Positions 18,958-29,055 of a stretch of DNA of 64,000 nt are shown in pieces. Location: assembly GCA_034376725.1 (NCBI GenBank), contig JAXMJH010000077.1, positions 1 to 64,000 of the forward strand, read 5' to 3'. This DNA comes from UBA11164 sp034376725 (lineage in GTDB: Bacteria; Pseudomonadota; Gammaproteobacteria; Xanthomonadales; Xanthomonadaceae). The notes beneath the pieces were generated by a model, which made no database searches, had not been told where the DNA came from, and saw only the letters and a program-made list of their open reading frames with translations. Numbering within the stretch: the stretch's first letter is position 1; each line of letters begins with the position of its first letter. A program made the translations under genes and the position numbers.

Positions 18958-19821
18958 ATGGCCAGTGGCCGCGAAGTCAAAACCAAGATCAAGAGCATCC
19001 AGAACACCCGCAAGGTGACCCGTGCGCTGGAAATGGTCTCGGCGTCCAAGATCCGCAAGGCGCAGGACCGGATGAAGGCGTCGCGTCCCTATGCCCGGTT
19101 GATGCGCCAGGTGATTGGCCATATTGCCCAGGCGAATTCCGAGTACCAGCATCCGTTCCTGATCGAACGCGAGCAGGTCAAGCGCGTCGGGTATGTGATC
19201 GTGTCGACCGACCGCGGCCTGTGCGGCGGGCTGAATTCCACGCTGTTTCGCACCGTGCTGGGCGACATCCGGCGCTGGCAGGAAAAGGGCGTGGAAATCG
19301 ATCTGGTCTGCATCGGTCAGAAGGCCACCGCGTTCTTCCGCCGGCTCAAGCTCAACATGCTCGGCTCGGTGACCCACCTGGGCGAAAAGCCCCAGCTGGC
19401 CCAGCTCATCGGCGTCATCAAGGTGATGCTCGACGGCTACAGCGAAGGCAGGATCGACCGGGTCCAGCTGTGCTACAACGATTTCATCAACACCATGACC
19501 CAGCGCAACACGATCGATGCGCTGCTGCCGTTGCCGCCGACCGATGACCTGGACACCCGCCACCAGTGGGACTACCTGTACGAGCCGGGCGCCGAACAGG
19601 TGCTGGGCGAAGTGCTGACCCGATACATCGAATCGGTGGTCTATCAGGCGGTGCTGGAGAATCTCGCTTCCGAACACGCCGCGCGCATGGTCGCGATGAA
19701 GGCCGCTTCGGACAACGCCAGCAAGTTGATCGACACGCTGAACCTGATCTACAACAAGGCCCGCCAGGCAGCGATCACCCAGGAAATCTCGGAGATCGTC
19801 GGCGGCGCAGCGGCGGTGTGA
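18958..19821 (+). CDS. atpG: F0F1 ATP synthase subunit gamma
   Basis: 287 residues. N-terminal helix KTKIKSIQNTRKVTRALEMVSASKIRKAQ and C-terminal helix ASDNASKLIDTLNLIYNKARQAAITQEISEIVGGAAA form the rotor coiled coil; the Rossmann-like middle (STDRGLCGGLN) is intact. Flanked on both sides by GGGAATC-type palindromes. Confidence 0.97.
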   Translation: MASGREVKTKIKSIQNTRKVTRALEMVSASKIRKAQDRMKASRPYARLMRQVIGHIAQANSEYQHPFLIEREQVKRVGYVIVSTDRGLCGGLNSTLFRTVLGDIRRWQEKGVEIDLVCIGQKATAFFRRLKLNMLGSVTHLGEKPQLAQLIGVIKVMLDGYSEGRIDRVQLCYNDFINTMTQRNTIDALLPLPPTDDLDTRHQWDYLYEPGAEQVLGEVLTRYIESVVYQAVLENLASEHAARMVAMKAASDNASKLIDTLNLIYNKARQAAITQEISEIVGGAAAV

Positions 19822-19829
19822 TCACGGCC

Positions 19830-19908
19830 GGGAATCGGGAATTGAGAATCGGGATTCGCAAGAGCGGCTCGCGGTGTGCTTTTGACCAATCCCGATTCCC
19901 GATTCCCG
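19830..19908. repeat. Palindromic GGGAATC repeat between atpG and atpD
   Basis: Left arm from 19830 (GGGAATCGGGAATTGAGAATC) and right arm 19888-19908 (AATCCCGATTCCCGATTCCCG) form an inverted repeat with a short variable centre. Same family as the elements at the atpA-atpG and atpD-atpC junctions. Confidence 0.8.
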
Positions 19909-19968
19909 AAAACGAACAGATGGCCGAACGCGGCCAGTCGAGCAGATAGCTAAACCGGAGCAACAAAA

Positions 19969-21372
<1,404 letters not shown>

Positions 21373-21383
21373 ACCACGACTCT

Positions 21384-21479
21384 CGGGAATCGAGAATAGG
21401 GAATCGGGAATCGCAGGAGCATGAGCCCGAGGTTCGCCGCTTCTAACGGTTCCCCACTCCCGATTCCCCATTCCCATCG
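21384..21479. repeat. Palindromic GGGAATC repeat between atpD and atpC
   Basis: Left arm 21384-21413 (CGGGAATCGAGAATAGGGAA...) and right arm 21448-21479 (GGTTCCCCACTCCCGATTCC...) are inverted repeats. The right arm ends 17 bp before the atpC start codon, so its hairpin could affect atpC translation or mRNA processing. Confidence 0.8.
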
Positions 21480-21496
21480 AGCGAAGCGAGAGAGAC

Positions 21497-21919
21497 ATGA
21501 GCACCATCCGTTGTGAAATCGTCAGCGCCGAGGAAGAGATTTTTCGCGGCGAGGTGTCTCTCGTCGTGGCTACCGGCGAACTCGGCGAGCTGGGCATCGC
21601 GCCCCGCCATGCCCCGTTGATCACCCGGCTCAAACCCGGCTACGTTCGGGTCACCGGCGAAGACGGCGAGCCTCAGGAGTTCTACGTGTCCGGCGGCATC
21701 CTGGAGGTGCAGCCGCAGTTGGTCACGGTGCTGGCCGACACCGCAGTGCGCGCCAAGGACCTGGACGAAGTCGCGGCCCAGCAGGCCAAGGACGAAGCCG
21801 AGCGTGCCCTGGCCAACCGCACGGATGCCATCGAAGTGGCCGAGGCGCAAGCCCGTCTGGCCGAGGCGGTTGCCCAGTTGCAGGCGCTGGAGCGGCTGCG
21901 CAAGAACCTCAAGCACTAG
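21497..21919 (+). CDS. atpC: F0F1 ATP synthase subunit epsilon
   Basis: 140 residues: N-terminal beta domain (IRCEIVSAEEEIFRGEVSLVVATGELGELGIAPRHAPLITRLKPG) and C-terminal two-helix inhibitory domain (VRAKDLDEVAAQQAKDEAERAL). Last gene of the operon. GCGAGAGAGAC precedes the ATG. Confidence 0.95.
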   Translation: MSTIRCEIVSAEEEIFRGEVSLVVATGELGELGIAPRHAPLITRLKPGYVRVTGEDGEPQEFYVSGGILEVQPQLVTVLADTAVRAKDLDEVAAQQAKDEAERALANRTDAIEVAEAQARLAEAVAQLQALERLRKNLKH

Positions 21920-22379
21920 TGTCGCGTTCCATTCTGTTTGGAACTTAAGCGATGGGCTTGATCTTGCCTTGCTTCGGTTGCCCTTGCTCTTGGCTCTAAA
22001 ACCCCGTTCGTCTCGCACCGAGCAGCGGAGTCGGGCTCGGGGGAAAGGCGCCCGTGTTTGAGGCCATGGATGGCCGCGGTCGGCCGCTACGAGGCGGCGC
22101 CTTCGCTCCGCTCGGTGGCGCCGGCCCGTGTCCGGCGAGCTGCGCCGGGCACCGCGCGGGCTTCATCCGCGCGGTGCGAGACGGGGTGTCCTTCTCTTTG
22201 GTTACGTTCTCTTGGACAAGCAAGAGAACGTAACTCGCTGCCCGAAGGGCAGTGAAAGCTCAGGCTCTGGCCCTGACTGCCACACGGATCGGCAGATCAT
22301 CTGAATACGTTCCGTCCAGAACGCAAAACAAACCAGCGGCCCGTCGGACGTTGGTCGACCCCCGCGACATCCCCCGCGC
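21920..22379. other. Gene-free region after atpC with palindromic elements
   Basis: 460 bp without a supported gene. It holds a GC-rich stretch at 22020-22190 and the palindromes at 22201-22252. It separates the atp operon from the convergent minus-strand GtrA gene, so it should contain transcription ends for both. Confidence 0.6.
22201..22252. repeat. Perfect 14-bp inverted repeat plus a second hairpin
   Basis: GTTACGTTCTCTTG (22201-22214), six-base loop, CAAGAGAACGTAAC (22221-22234), all paired. A second hairpin, CTGCCC-GAA-GGGCAG, follows at 22238-22252. This resembles the TTTGGTTACTT...AAGTAAC elements I know as repeated in Lysobacterales genomes. Possible bidirectional transcription end or mRNA-stabilising element. 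Confidence 0.75.
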
Positions 22380-22763
22380 TCAGCGATATATCCAGTTGCG
22401 TGCCAGGAAGAAACTGACCAGCGCCAGGCCGCCTTCGACGGCCGGCTTTGCCAGCCAGGCCATCTGAAGGCCGAGCTGCCGGCTGACCAGTTCCATCAGC
22501 ACCGAGCTGATTGCCGTCAACGCCAGCCAGACGATGACGAAGCGCAGCAGCTGTTTTCTGCCGACGCGCGATTGGCCCTGGGCCGCGAAGGTGACTCGGC
22601 CGTTGAGCCAGAAACCGAGGCCGGCGCCAGCGACCCGGCTGATCAGGTTGGCCGGCACGGTGGGCATGCCCAGCGCGGTCTGCGCCACGAACAGCGCCCA
22701 GTCGACCGCCAGCTGCGCGGCCCCGACCAGCACGAAATGGCTGCCCTGACGGAACAGGCTCAT
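22380..22763 (-). CDS. GtrA family membrane protein
   Basis: 127 residues with four membrane helices: FVLVGAAQLAVDWALFVAQT, ANLISRVAGAGLGFWLNGRVTF, LLRFVIVWLALTAISSVLMEL and LVSFFLARNWIYR. These match the GtrA/PF04138 pattern (N-terminal GAxx-x-DW, central FWLNRxxTF, C-terminal FxxxRxWVF). GtrA-like proteins are thought to flip polyprenyl-linked sugars. Its start overlaps the stop of the upstream glycosyltransferase-like gene by four bases (ATGA), supporting joint action in glycan export. Confidence 0.85.
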   Translation of the reverse strand: MSLFRQGSHFVLVGAAQLAVDWALFVAQTALGMPTVPANLISRVAGAGLGFWLNGRVTFAAQGQSRVGRKQLLRFVIVWLALTAISSVLMELVSRQLGLQMAWLAKPAVEGGLALVSFFLARNWIYR

Positions 22764-24853
22764 GGTTGCCAGAGCCTTCTGGCCAGATCGCGGGCAACCA
22801 CCGGATCGATCGCCGGCTCCGGCCCCGGTGGAAGCCGCCAGAGCGTCGCGTCGCCGTAGCTGTCCACGCGTTCGGCGCGCAGGGCTTCGATCTGTTCCGG
22901 CAGCCGTGGCCAAAGAGGCTCGCCGCTGAGAATCACGTGGGTGAATCCAAATTCGTGGATGAAGTTGGTTAGCGGCTCTGTGCTTTCCGCCTTGGCCAGC
23001 GCGTCCCGGTGCCGATTCAATTGGTGATCGTACCAGTGAAAGGTAAACCCGCGACCGGCCAGCTCGGCAATGAAGGGTCGGCCACCGAACAGCACGCGGG
23101 CATCCGGATCGCTTGAATTGAGCCTGCGGATCAGCATGCGTTCGGGCGCGTAGTCGCGCAGCAGCTCGGCGTCGCGTCCCACGTTGGTCAACACCTTCTT
23201 GACCGCACCGGTGCGGAAAATCCAGTACGCGCTGCTCTGGAACGCCAGGTTCAGGCAGATCAGACCGATGCCGAGCCACGTCGCCGTTCTGGCCGTGGCC
23301 AGGCGCGCCACTCCCAGCCACATCGGCACGATCAGCAGCACCATCCCCGGATGGGCGTAGCGCGCGTACTGCATGAACCACAGCGGCGCGAAGCAGGCAA
23401 ACAGACCGACCAGGGCCAGCGGCCGGGCAGAGCGGTCGACGAGGCTTGCCAAAAGCCCGCCCAGCAGGCCGATCAGTAAAAACCCCGCGCTGCCCGCCAA
23501 ACCTTCGTAATAGCGCCCTGTCTCGAAGGTCAGCGTCCACGGCAGGGCCAGGTCGAAGCCCTGCTGATAAATGGAGTGCCGAAAATTCTCAATCGGGAAG
23601 TAGTCCGAGGCGAAGGACGCGTTATACAGCGGAAGCACCGGATTGCCGGTCAACAGCCAGGCATGGGCATAGCTCGACCCGGCCACCAAGAGTCCGAGCA
23701 GGAGCGACACGGGCAATGCCGCCAGCGGCAGTCGCGCGCGGACTTTCATCAGCAGCCAGATGCCGATCGGCAGCACGATCAACGCAAAGCTCACCTTCAA
23801 GGCGAGCAGCGCCCCGGCAAAGATCGCCGCCGCGCGCAGCCGCCATGGACCTTCCTGGGGGACGTGCCCGGCGACGATCAGCGCCAGCGCCAGCGCATAG
23901 CTCGCGCCCGGCCCTTCGGCCTGCATGCCGCCGGCCAGGGTGGCGGTCAACGGCAGGCTGGCGAACAAGGCGACCGACATCCAGGCGTGGCCCGCGCTCG
24001 CCAGCAGGCTGCGGCTCAGCGACCAGATCGCCGACGCCCCGGCCAGCAGCCAGATCAGATTCACGCTGCCGCGCGCCTCGACGCCGGCAAGCACCTGAGC
24101 GATGGCCTGAATTACATCGCCCAGCCAAGGCGCCAAAGCCCAGACCTGGGTCGACGGATCGAGCCGGTAATAGCCCAGTTCGGCAAGCTGGAACGGCAGC
24201 CCCAGGTGGTAGGCCAAGTCATCGAACTGAAGCGTCGGCAGCCAGGTGCCGGTGGAGGCAAGCCCGAGCACCACCACAGCGGCCGTGGCCATGCGCGGCG
24301 ACGCCGCAATGGCCTCTCGCCATCCATCGCGCGCGGCCCGAGCCAGCTCGACCAGTGCGGCGCGTCGGATGACCACCAATGCGATCAAAACGATACCGTA
24401 GGCCCAGCGATGGTGAATCGGCAGGCTCAGCGTCCAGCCGACCGCCGTGCCCAGCACAGCCAGTCCCGACAGCAACGCCAGCGCCGGCCGCGCCCGACTG
24501 CTTTCCGGCACGATCCAACTGCCCAGCGCCATCGCAGCCGCAGACACCAGCGCCGCCGCCGCCAGCGCCCACGGACCGGCAAGCAGCAAATGGGCCGCGA
24601 CGACCACCGCCAGCACGGCCGAAGCCCAGGAAAGCTGCGCCACTTTCCTGAGCAGCGCCGCCAGGCCGAGCGCCAGCAGCGCCAGGATGGCCAATTCCAA
24701 CGCCCGCCCGCTGTGCCAGGTGGCCATCGCCGGGCTGGCGATCAGCCCGACCGCCACCAATCCGCAACCAGAAAACGCCAGCAGAATTCGGCTGGAATGC
24801 AGCGTCAAGGGCATGTGCGCGAGTCCATTTCGTCGAGAAGGCCGAGGTGGCAT
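22760..24853 (-). CDS. Multi-pass membrane protein, GT-C glycosyltransferase-like
   Basis: About 697 residues, with a dozen or so hydrophobic helices in the first ~530 residues and a soluble C-terminal part (RDAELLRDYAPERMLIRRLN...). The DD-like pair in the first large loop (LQFDDLAYHLGLPFQL) is typical of GT-C enzymes that use polyprenyl-phosphate sugars. Coupling to GtrA by ATGA overlap supports a role in cell-surface glycosylation. Start uncertain: 24853 has GGTGG five bases upstream, 24814 is next, and the frame is open to 24994. A specific family was not recognised. Confidence 0.65.
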   Translation of the reverse strand: MPPRPSRRNGLAHMPLTLHSSRILLAFSGCGLVAVGLIASPAMATWHSGRALELAILALLALGLAALLRKVAQLSWASAVLAVVVAAHLLLAGPWALAAAALVSAAAMALGSWIVPESSRARPALALLSGLAVLGTAVGWTLSLPIHHRWAYGIVLIALVVIRRAALVELARAARDGWREAIAASPRMATAAVVVLGLASTGTWLPTLQFDDLAYHLGLPFQLAELGYYRLDPSTQVWALAPWLGDVIQAIAQVLAGVEARGSVNLIWLLAGASAIWSLSRSLLASAGHAWMSVALFASLPLTATLAGGMQAEGPGASYALALALIVAGHVPQEGPWRLRAAAIFAGALLALKVSFALIVLPIGIWLLMKVRARLPLAALPVSLLLGLLVAGSSYAHAWLLTGNPVLPLYNASFASDYFPIENFRHSIYQQGFDLALPWTLTFETGRYYEGLAGSAGFLLIGLLGGLLASLVDRSARPLALVGLFACFAPLWFMQYARYAHPGMVLLIVPMWLGVARLATARTATWLGIGLICLNLAFQSSAYWIFRTGAVKKVLTNVGRDAELLRDYAPERMLIRRLNSSDPDARVLFGGRPFIAELAGRGFTFHWYDHQLNRHRDALAKAESTEPLTNFIHEFGFTHVILSGEPLWPRLPEQIEALRAERVDSYGDATLWRLPPGPEPAIDPVVARDLARRLWQP

Positions 24854-25096
24854 ATCCACCCAGGGCAATCGTCGATCGCGCGGCGGATCGAAACGGCATG
24901 CCCCAGAGAAGTCGCATTCTATGCGCAACCCAGGCCGGCGACAGCGCTTCGATGCGGGCAGACGGGCAAGTTCAGCGAAATCAGCGCCGGGCACTATTCA
25001 GAGGGCGCGGGTCAGGGCAGAAACCGTCCGGGTCGGGCGGCGGCGCGGGCGGCGGCGCGTTCCGGCCGGCGAAGCAAAACGCATACAATCGAGGTC

Positions 25097-26485
25097 ATGA
25101 CCGTGACTCTCGATCGCAACAGTCCGATGCTCCACGTCATCATCCTCGCCGCCGGCGAAGGCAAGCGCATGCGCTCGGTGCTGCCCAAGGTGTTGCAGCC
25201 GATCGCCGGGCGGCCGATGCTCGAACACGTCATCGCTGCGGCCCGCGCGCTGGCGCCGGCCGGCATTCACGTGGTCCACGGCCATGGCGGCGAGCAGGTC
25301 CGCGCGGCGTTCGCCGATCAGGGCGACCTCAGCTGGACCGAGCAGCGTGAGCGCCTGGGCACTGGCCACGCGGTCATGCAGGCGCTGCCGGCGATACCCG
25401 ATGAAGCGTGTGTGCTGGTGCTGTACGGCGATGTGCCGCTGATCCAGGCGCAGACCCTGCGCGATCTGCTGTCCGCGCCCGGGCCGCTGGCGGTGCTCGG
25501 CGCCGAACCGGCCGAGCCGGCCGGCTACGGCCGCATCGTGCTTGACGCCTCCGGCCGGGTCGCGGCGATCGTCGAGCACAAGGATGCCAGCGCGGAACAA
25601 CACGCCATCGGCCTGATCAATACCGGTATCGTCGCCGCCGAAGCCGGGGCGCTGCGGTGTTGGCTGGACCGGGTCGGCAACGACAACAGTCAGGGCGAGT
25701 ACTACCTCACCGACATCTTCGGGCTCGCTGCCCGCGAGGCGCGACCGGCCGCTGTGGTCGACTGCGCCGATGCGCTGGAAGTGGAGGGTGCCAACGACCT
25801 CTGGCAGCTGGCCCAGCTGGAGCGCCGCTTCCAGCTCCGCGCCGCGCAGGCCCTGTGCCTGGCCGGGGTGCGGCTCGCCGACCCGTCGCGCCTCGATCAG
25901 CGCGGTCGGGTATTGGCCGGCCGGGATGTCGAGATCGATGTCGATGTCGTTCTGGAAGGCGAGGTGACGCTGGCCGACGGCGTGCGCATCGGCCCGTTCT
26001 GTCGCCTGAAGAATGTCCGTCTGGCGGCCGGCACCGTGGTGCGCGGACACTGCGATCTGGAGGGCGTGGTGACCGATGGCGCCTGCACGATCGGGCCGTT
26101 CGCCCGCTTGCGGCCCGGCACGGAACTGGCCGGCGGTGCGCAGGTCGGCAACTTCGTGGAAGTCAAGAAATCCCGGATCGGCGCCGGCAGCAAGGCCAGT
26201 CACCTCAGCTACCTCGGCGATGCCGTCATCGGCGCCGGCGTGAACATCGGTGCCGGCACCATCACCTGCAACTACGATGGCGTCAACAAGCACATCACCC
26301 GGATCGAGGACGGCGCCTTCATCGGTTCCAACAGTGCCCTGGTGGCGCCGGTGGCAATCGGTGAGGGCGCCACCATCGGCGCCGGCTCGGTGATCGCCAA
26401 GGATGCGCCGCCGGGCCAGTTGACCGTGTCGCGCGCGCGCCAGATCAGCCTGCCGGCCTGGCGCCGGCCCAGCAAAAAGCCCTGA
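25097..26485 (+). CDS. glmU: Bifunctional UDP-GlcNAc pyrophosphorylase / GlcN-1-P acetyltransferase
   Basis: 462 residues (E. coli 456). N-terminal uridyltransferase with LAAGEGKRMRSVLPKVLQPI and YGDVPLI; C-terminal left-handed beta-helix of hexapeptide repeats (VRIGPFCRLKN, IGPFARLRPG, NIGAGTITCNYDG) carrying the acetyltransferase site. Makes UDP-GlcNAc for peptidoglycan and LPS. GAGG precedes the ATG at 25097; the much longer frame upstream lies antisense to the membrane protein and is not coding. In many gammaproteobacteria glmS follows directly; here about 4.8 kb of other genes intervene. Confidence 0.95.
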   Translation: MTVTLDRNSPMLHVIILAAGEGKRMRSVLPKVLQPIAGRPMLEHVIAAARALAPAGIHVVHGHGGEQVRAAFADQGDLSWTEQRERLGTGHAVMQALPAIPDEACVLVLYGDVPLIQAQTLRDLLSAPGPLAVLGAEPAEPAGYGRIVLDASGRVAAIVEHKDASAEQHAIGLINTGIVAAEAGALRCWLDRVGNDNSQGEYYLTDIFGLAAREARPAAVVDCADALEVEGANDLWQLAQLERRFQLRAAQALCLAGVRLADPSRLDQRGRVLAGRDVEIDVDVVLEGEVTLADGVRIGPFCRLKNVRLAAGTVVRGHCDLEGVVTDGACTIGPFARLRPGTELAGGAQVGNFVEVKKSRIGAGSKASHLSYLGDAVIGAGVNIGAGTITCNYDGVNKHITRIEDGAFIGSNSALVAPVAIGEGATIGAGSVIAKDAPPGQLTVSRARQISLPAWRRPSKKP

Positions 26486-26493
26486 GCAGGGCT
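26478..26493. terminator. Bidirectional terminator hairpin at glmU / proteasome-like gene
   Basis: AGCCCT-GAGC-AGGGCT. It overlaps the glmU stop and abuts the stop of the convergent gene, with an A-run on the left that would be a U-run for the minus-strand transcript. Confidence 0.5.
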
Positions 26494-27239
26494 CAGCCGG
26501 CGCGCAACCAGTCTGGGGGCGCGATATGCCGGTGCGCCTCGCGCAGCGCTTCCGACCAGCGCTCGCGCAGCATCCTGAAATACGGGTCGTCCTCGGTGAT
26601 CCGGCTGGTCTGGATGTCGTCGATGCTGTCGGCGCGGTAGACCAGGATATCCAGCGGCAGCCCGACGCTGAGATTGGATCGCAGGGTGGAATCCATCGAG
26701 ATCAGCGCCAGTTTCACGCCATCGGCCAGCGAGGTATCGGTGGCCACCGAGCGGTCGAGGATGGGCTTGCCGTACTTGTGCTCGCCGATCTGCAGGAACG
26801 GCGTATCGCCGGTGGCCTCGATGAAATTGCCGGCGCTGTAGATGTGGAACAGGCGCATGGTGCGCCCGGCCAACTGGCCGCCCAGCAGGATCGACACATC
26901 GAACGCCGCGCCCTGCTCCTTCATGGCGGCCGCGTGGGTGCGGTGTACCCGGCGCACCGCCTCGCCGACCAGCGCCGCCGCCCGGAACATGGTCGGCACG
27001 CTCATGATGGTTTCCACGTCACCGGTTTCCGGGTCGGGCAGCCCTTCCTGGATCAGATTGATGACCGCCTGCGAAACCGCCAGATTTCCGGCGGTCATGG
27101 TGGCGATCATCCGCTCGCCGGGGCGATGAAAATACTGCAACTTGGCGAAGCTGGAAATATTGTCCATGCCCGCATTGGTGCGGGTGTCGGCCAGCATCAC
27201 CAGTCCGCGATCCAGAAACAGTCCCACACAGTAAGTCAC
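26493..27239 (-). CDS. Proteasome-type protease (Anbu)
   Basis: 248 residues of the Ntn-hydrolase proteasome fold. After Met removal the N-terminal Thr of TYCVGLFLDRGLVMLADTRT is the likely nucleophile, with Asp in ADTRT and Lys in FAKLQYF as the other catalytic residues. YSAGNFIEAT and ALISMDSTLRSNLSVG fit the Anbu branch. GTG start with GGGGA upstream. Last gene of a four-gene minus-strand operon with transglutaminase-like, alpha-E and ATP-grasp proteins. This set is known from comparative genomics as a probable peptide-ligase/protease system; its product and substrate are unknown. Confidence 0.88.
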   Translation of the reverse strand: MTYCVGLFLDRGLVMLADTRTNAGMDNISSFAKLQYFHRPGERMIATMTAGNLAVSQAVINLIQEGLPDPETGDVETIMSVPTMFRAAALVGEAVRRVHRTHAAAMKEQGAAFDVSILLGGQLAGRTMRLFHIYSAGNFIEATGDTPFLQIGEHKYGKPILDRSVATDTSLADGVKLALISMDSTLRSNLSVGLPLDILVYRADSIDDIQTSRITEDDPYFRMLRERWSEALREAHRHIAPPDWLRAG

Positions 27240-27292
27240 TGTTCGATTCCCCAGGAGAGCGTATGACGGAGGCCCACCGTCGAAGATTCGGC

Positions 27293-28111
27293 TTATTGGC
27301 CGTGGCGGGTCGCCGAGCCGGCAATATTAACCTGCACGTCCATCGTCTCGGCGATTCCGCCCATGCGCACGCCGCGCACCGGCGCCGCGTCGCGGTAGTC
27401 CCGGCCACAGGCGATGCGGACATAGCGCTCATCCGGGCACTGCCGGTTGGCGGCGTCGAAGCCCACCCAGCCGAGGTCTGCGACGAATATCTCGGCCCAG
27501 GCATGACTGGCGGCCGGGCCGCCATCGGCGCTAGCGCACAGATAGCCGCTGACGTAGCGCGCCGGGTAATCCAGCGCACGCGCGGCGCTGATCAGCACGT
27601 GGGCATGGTCCTGACACACACCGGCCCCGGACGCGAATGCCTCGGCGGCGGTCGTTTCGGCATCGGTGAACTCGGTGCGGTAGTCGATCCGGTCGCGGAC
27701 CCCGTTGCACAGCCGGTGCAGACGCTCGATGTCGTTGCCTTCGCCGGCCGAGGCGACGGCCAGCGCGGCGATCTCCGGCGTGCTGGCGGTCAGTTCGGTA
27801 CTGGCGCGATAGAACAGCGGCGGCAGCAGTTCCTCGTCGTTGCCGTGAACGCCGTGCAGGTCGCGGGTTTCCACCTGACCGCGAACCGACAGATGGACCC
27901 GCTCGACCAACCGGTCCACGGTATGGGTGGCCACCGGATTGCCGAAGCCATCGGTGCAGCTGGGTTCCAGGCGCTGGCCGTCGACATCGACCCGCCAGCT
28001 CTTGATGATCTGGCCGCTGCTCGGCGCAGGCCACATGCGCAGCGCCTGCACAATCAGGTTGGCCGCTTCATCGTAGCGGTAGATGGTTTCGTGGACGATG
28101 CTCAGATACAT
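27293..28111 (-). CDS. Transglutaminase-like cysteine protease family protein
   Basis: 272 residues. N-terminal beta region (MYLSIVHETIYRYDEAANLIVQALRMWP) typical of the bacterial transglutaminase-like proteins, then the catalytic triad Cys166 (GVCQDHAHVL), His203 (SHAWAEIFV) and Asp219 (GWVGFDAANR). It probably cleaves or forms isopeptide-type bonds. It starts two bases after the alpha-E stop and is followed by Anbu 53 bp on, so it belongs to the same transcript. Confidence 0.9.
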   Translation of the reverse strand: MYLSIVHETIYRYDEAANLIVQALRMWPAPSSGQIIKSWRVDVDGQRLEPSCTDGFGNPVATHTVDRLVERVHLSVRGQVETRDLHGVHGNDEELLPPLFYRASTELTASTPEIAALAVASAGEGNDIERLHRLCNGVRDRIDYRTEFTDAETTAAEAFASGAGVCQDHAHVLISAARALDYPARYVSGYLCASADGGPAASHAWAEIFVADLGWVGFDAANRQCPDERYVRIACGRDYRDAAPVRGVRMGGIAETMDVQVNIAGSATRHGQ

Positions 28112-28113
28112 GG

Positions 28114-29055
28114 CTAGAAGAGGTGCCCTGTGGCGATTTGCTGGCCCAGTTCATCGGTGCGTTCGATCAGGTCGGTCAGATATTCGTGCAGGCCGCTCTC
28201 GATCACCCGATCGACCCTGGCGAAGCGGATGTGCGCGAACAGCGAGTGCGCCTGACGCTTGGCTTCGGCCGTGCGCTTGGGATTCTGACTTTCGATGGCA
28301 TCGAGCTCCTGGGTGATCTGCTGGAAGCAGAACGCCAGCGAACGCGGAAACTCGCCGTGCACGATGAGCAGTTCGGCAATGTGTCGGGTTTCCACCTGGC
28401 CCTTGAACAACACCCGATAGGCGCGCCGCGCGCCGACCACGCGCAGGATGGCCAGCCATTGATAGTAGTCGACCACGCCGCCGACATCGCTGACCTGCGG
28501 AAGCCGTACGTGATACTTCACGTCGAGCAGGCGCGCGGTGTTGTCGGCGCGCTCCAGGAACTGGCCGATGCGGATGAACCGGAAGCCGTCCAGGCGCAGC
28601 ATGGTGTTCGAGCACACGCCATGAAACAGGCCCACTCTGGCCTTCACCCAGTCGAGAAACTCGACCAGTCGGTCGGCATCCCTGACCGCCTCGCGATGCA
28701 CGGCGAGCTCCTGCCAGGCGCCGTTGACCGCCTCCCAGATATCGGCGGTGAGCGCGGTGCGCACCGCGCGGGCATTGCGTCGCGCGGTTTCGATGCAGTT
28801 GATGATCGACGAGGGATTGTCGCGATCGAAGGTGAGAAACGCGATCACCGACGCCTCGTCGGCTTGTTCGTGCTTGGCGAAATACTCATCGCCGCAGCCC
28901 GAGGCGATGATCGCCGATTCCCACTCGCTGTTGCGGTCGGCGTCGACCCGCACCGCATTCATGTGGCCGGCGACTTGCAGCAGACGCGCCACGTAGTCGG
29001 CGCGCTCCATGTAGCGCGCCAGCCAGAACAGATTATTGGCGGTCCGGGCCAGCAT
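28114..29055 (-). CDS. Alpha-E domain protein (DUF403)
   Basis: 313 residues, all-helical. MLARTANNLFWLARYMERADYVARLL is the family hallmark at the N-terminus, and RFIRIGQFLERADNTARLLDVKYH repeats it in the middle. In this operon type the alpha-E protein is thought to assist the ATP-grasp ligase or act as a scaffold; its biochemical activity is unproven. Overlaps the ATP-grasp stop by one base. Confidence 0.9.
   Translation of the reverse strand: MLARTANNLFWLARYMERADYVARLLQVAGHMNAVRVDADRNSEWESAIIASGCGDEYFAKHEQADEASVIAFLTFDRDNPSSIINCIETARRNARAVRTALTADIWEAVNGAWQELAVHREAVRDADRLVEFLDWVKARVGLFHGVCSNTMLRLDGFRFIRIGQFLERADNTARLLDVKYHVRLPQVSDVGGVVDYYQWLAILRVVGARRAYRVLFKGQVETRHIAELLIVHGEFPRSLAFCFQQITQELDAIESQNPKRTAEAKRQAHSLFAHIRFARVDRVIESGLHEYLTDLIERTDELGQQIATGHLF

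Noticed and set aside
21996..22467. Short ORFs after atpC
   Set aside because: They translate palindromic and GC-rich repeat DNA and lack any coding signal.
23576..25096. Long plus-strand reading frame upstream of glmU
   Set aside because: It is antisense to the membrane-protein gene, Gln/Arg-rich, and GlmU has a clear start at 25097.
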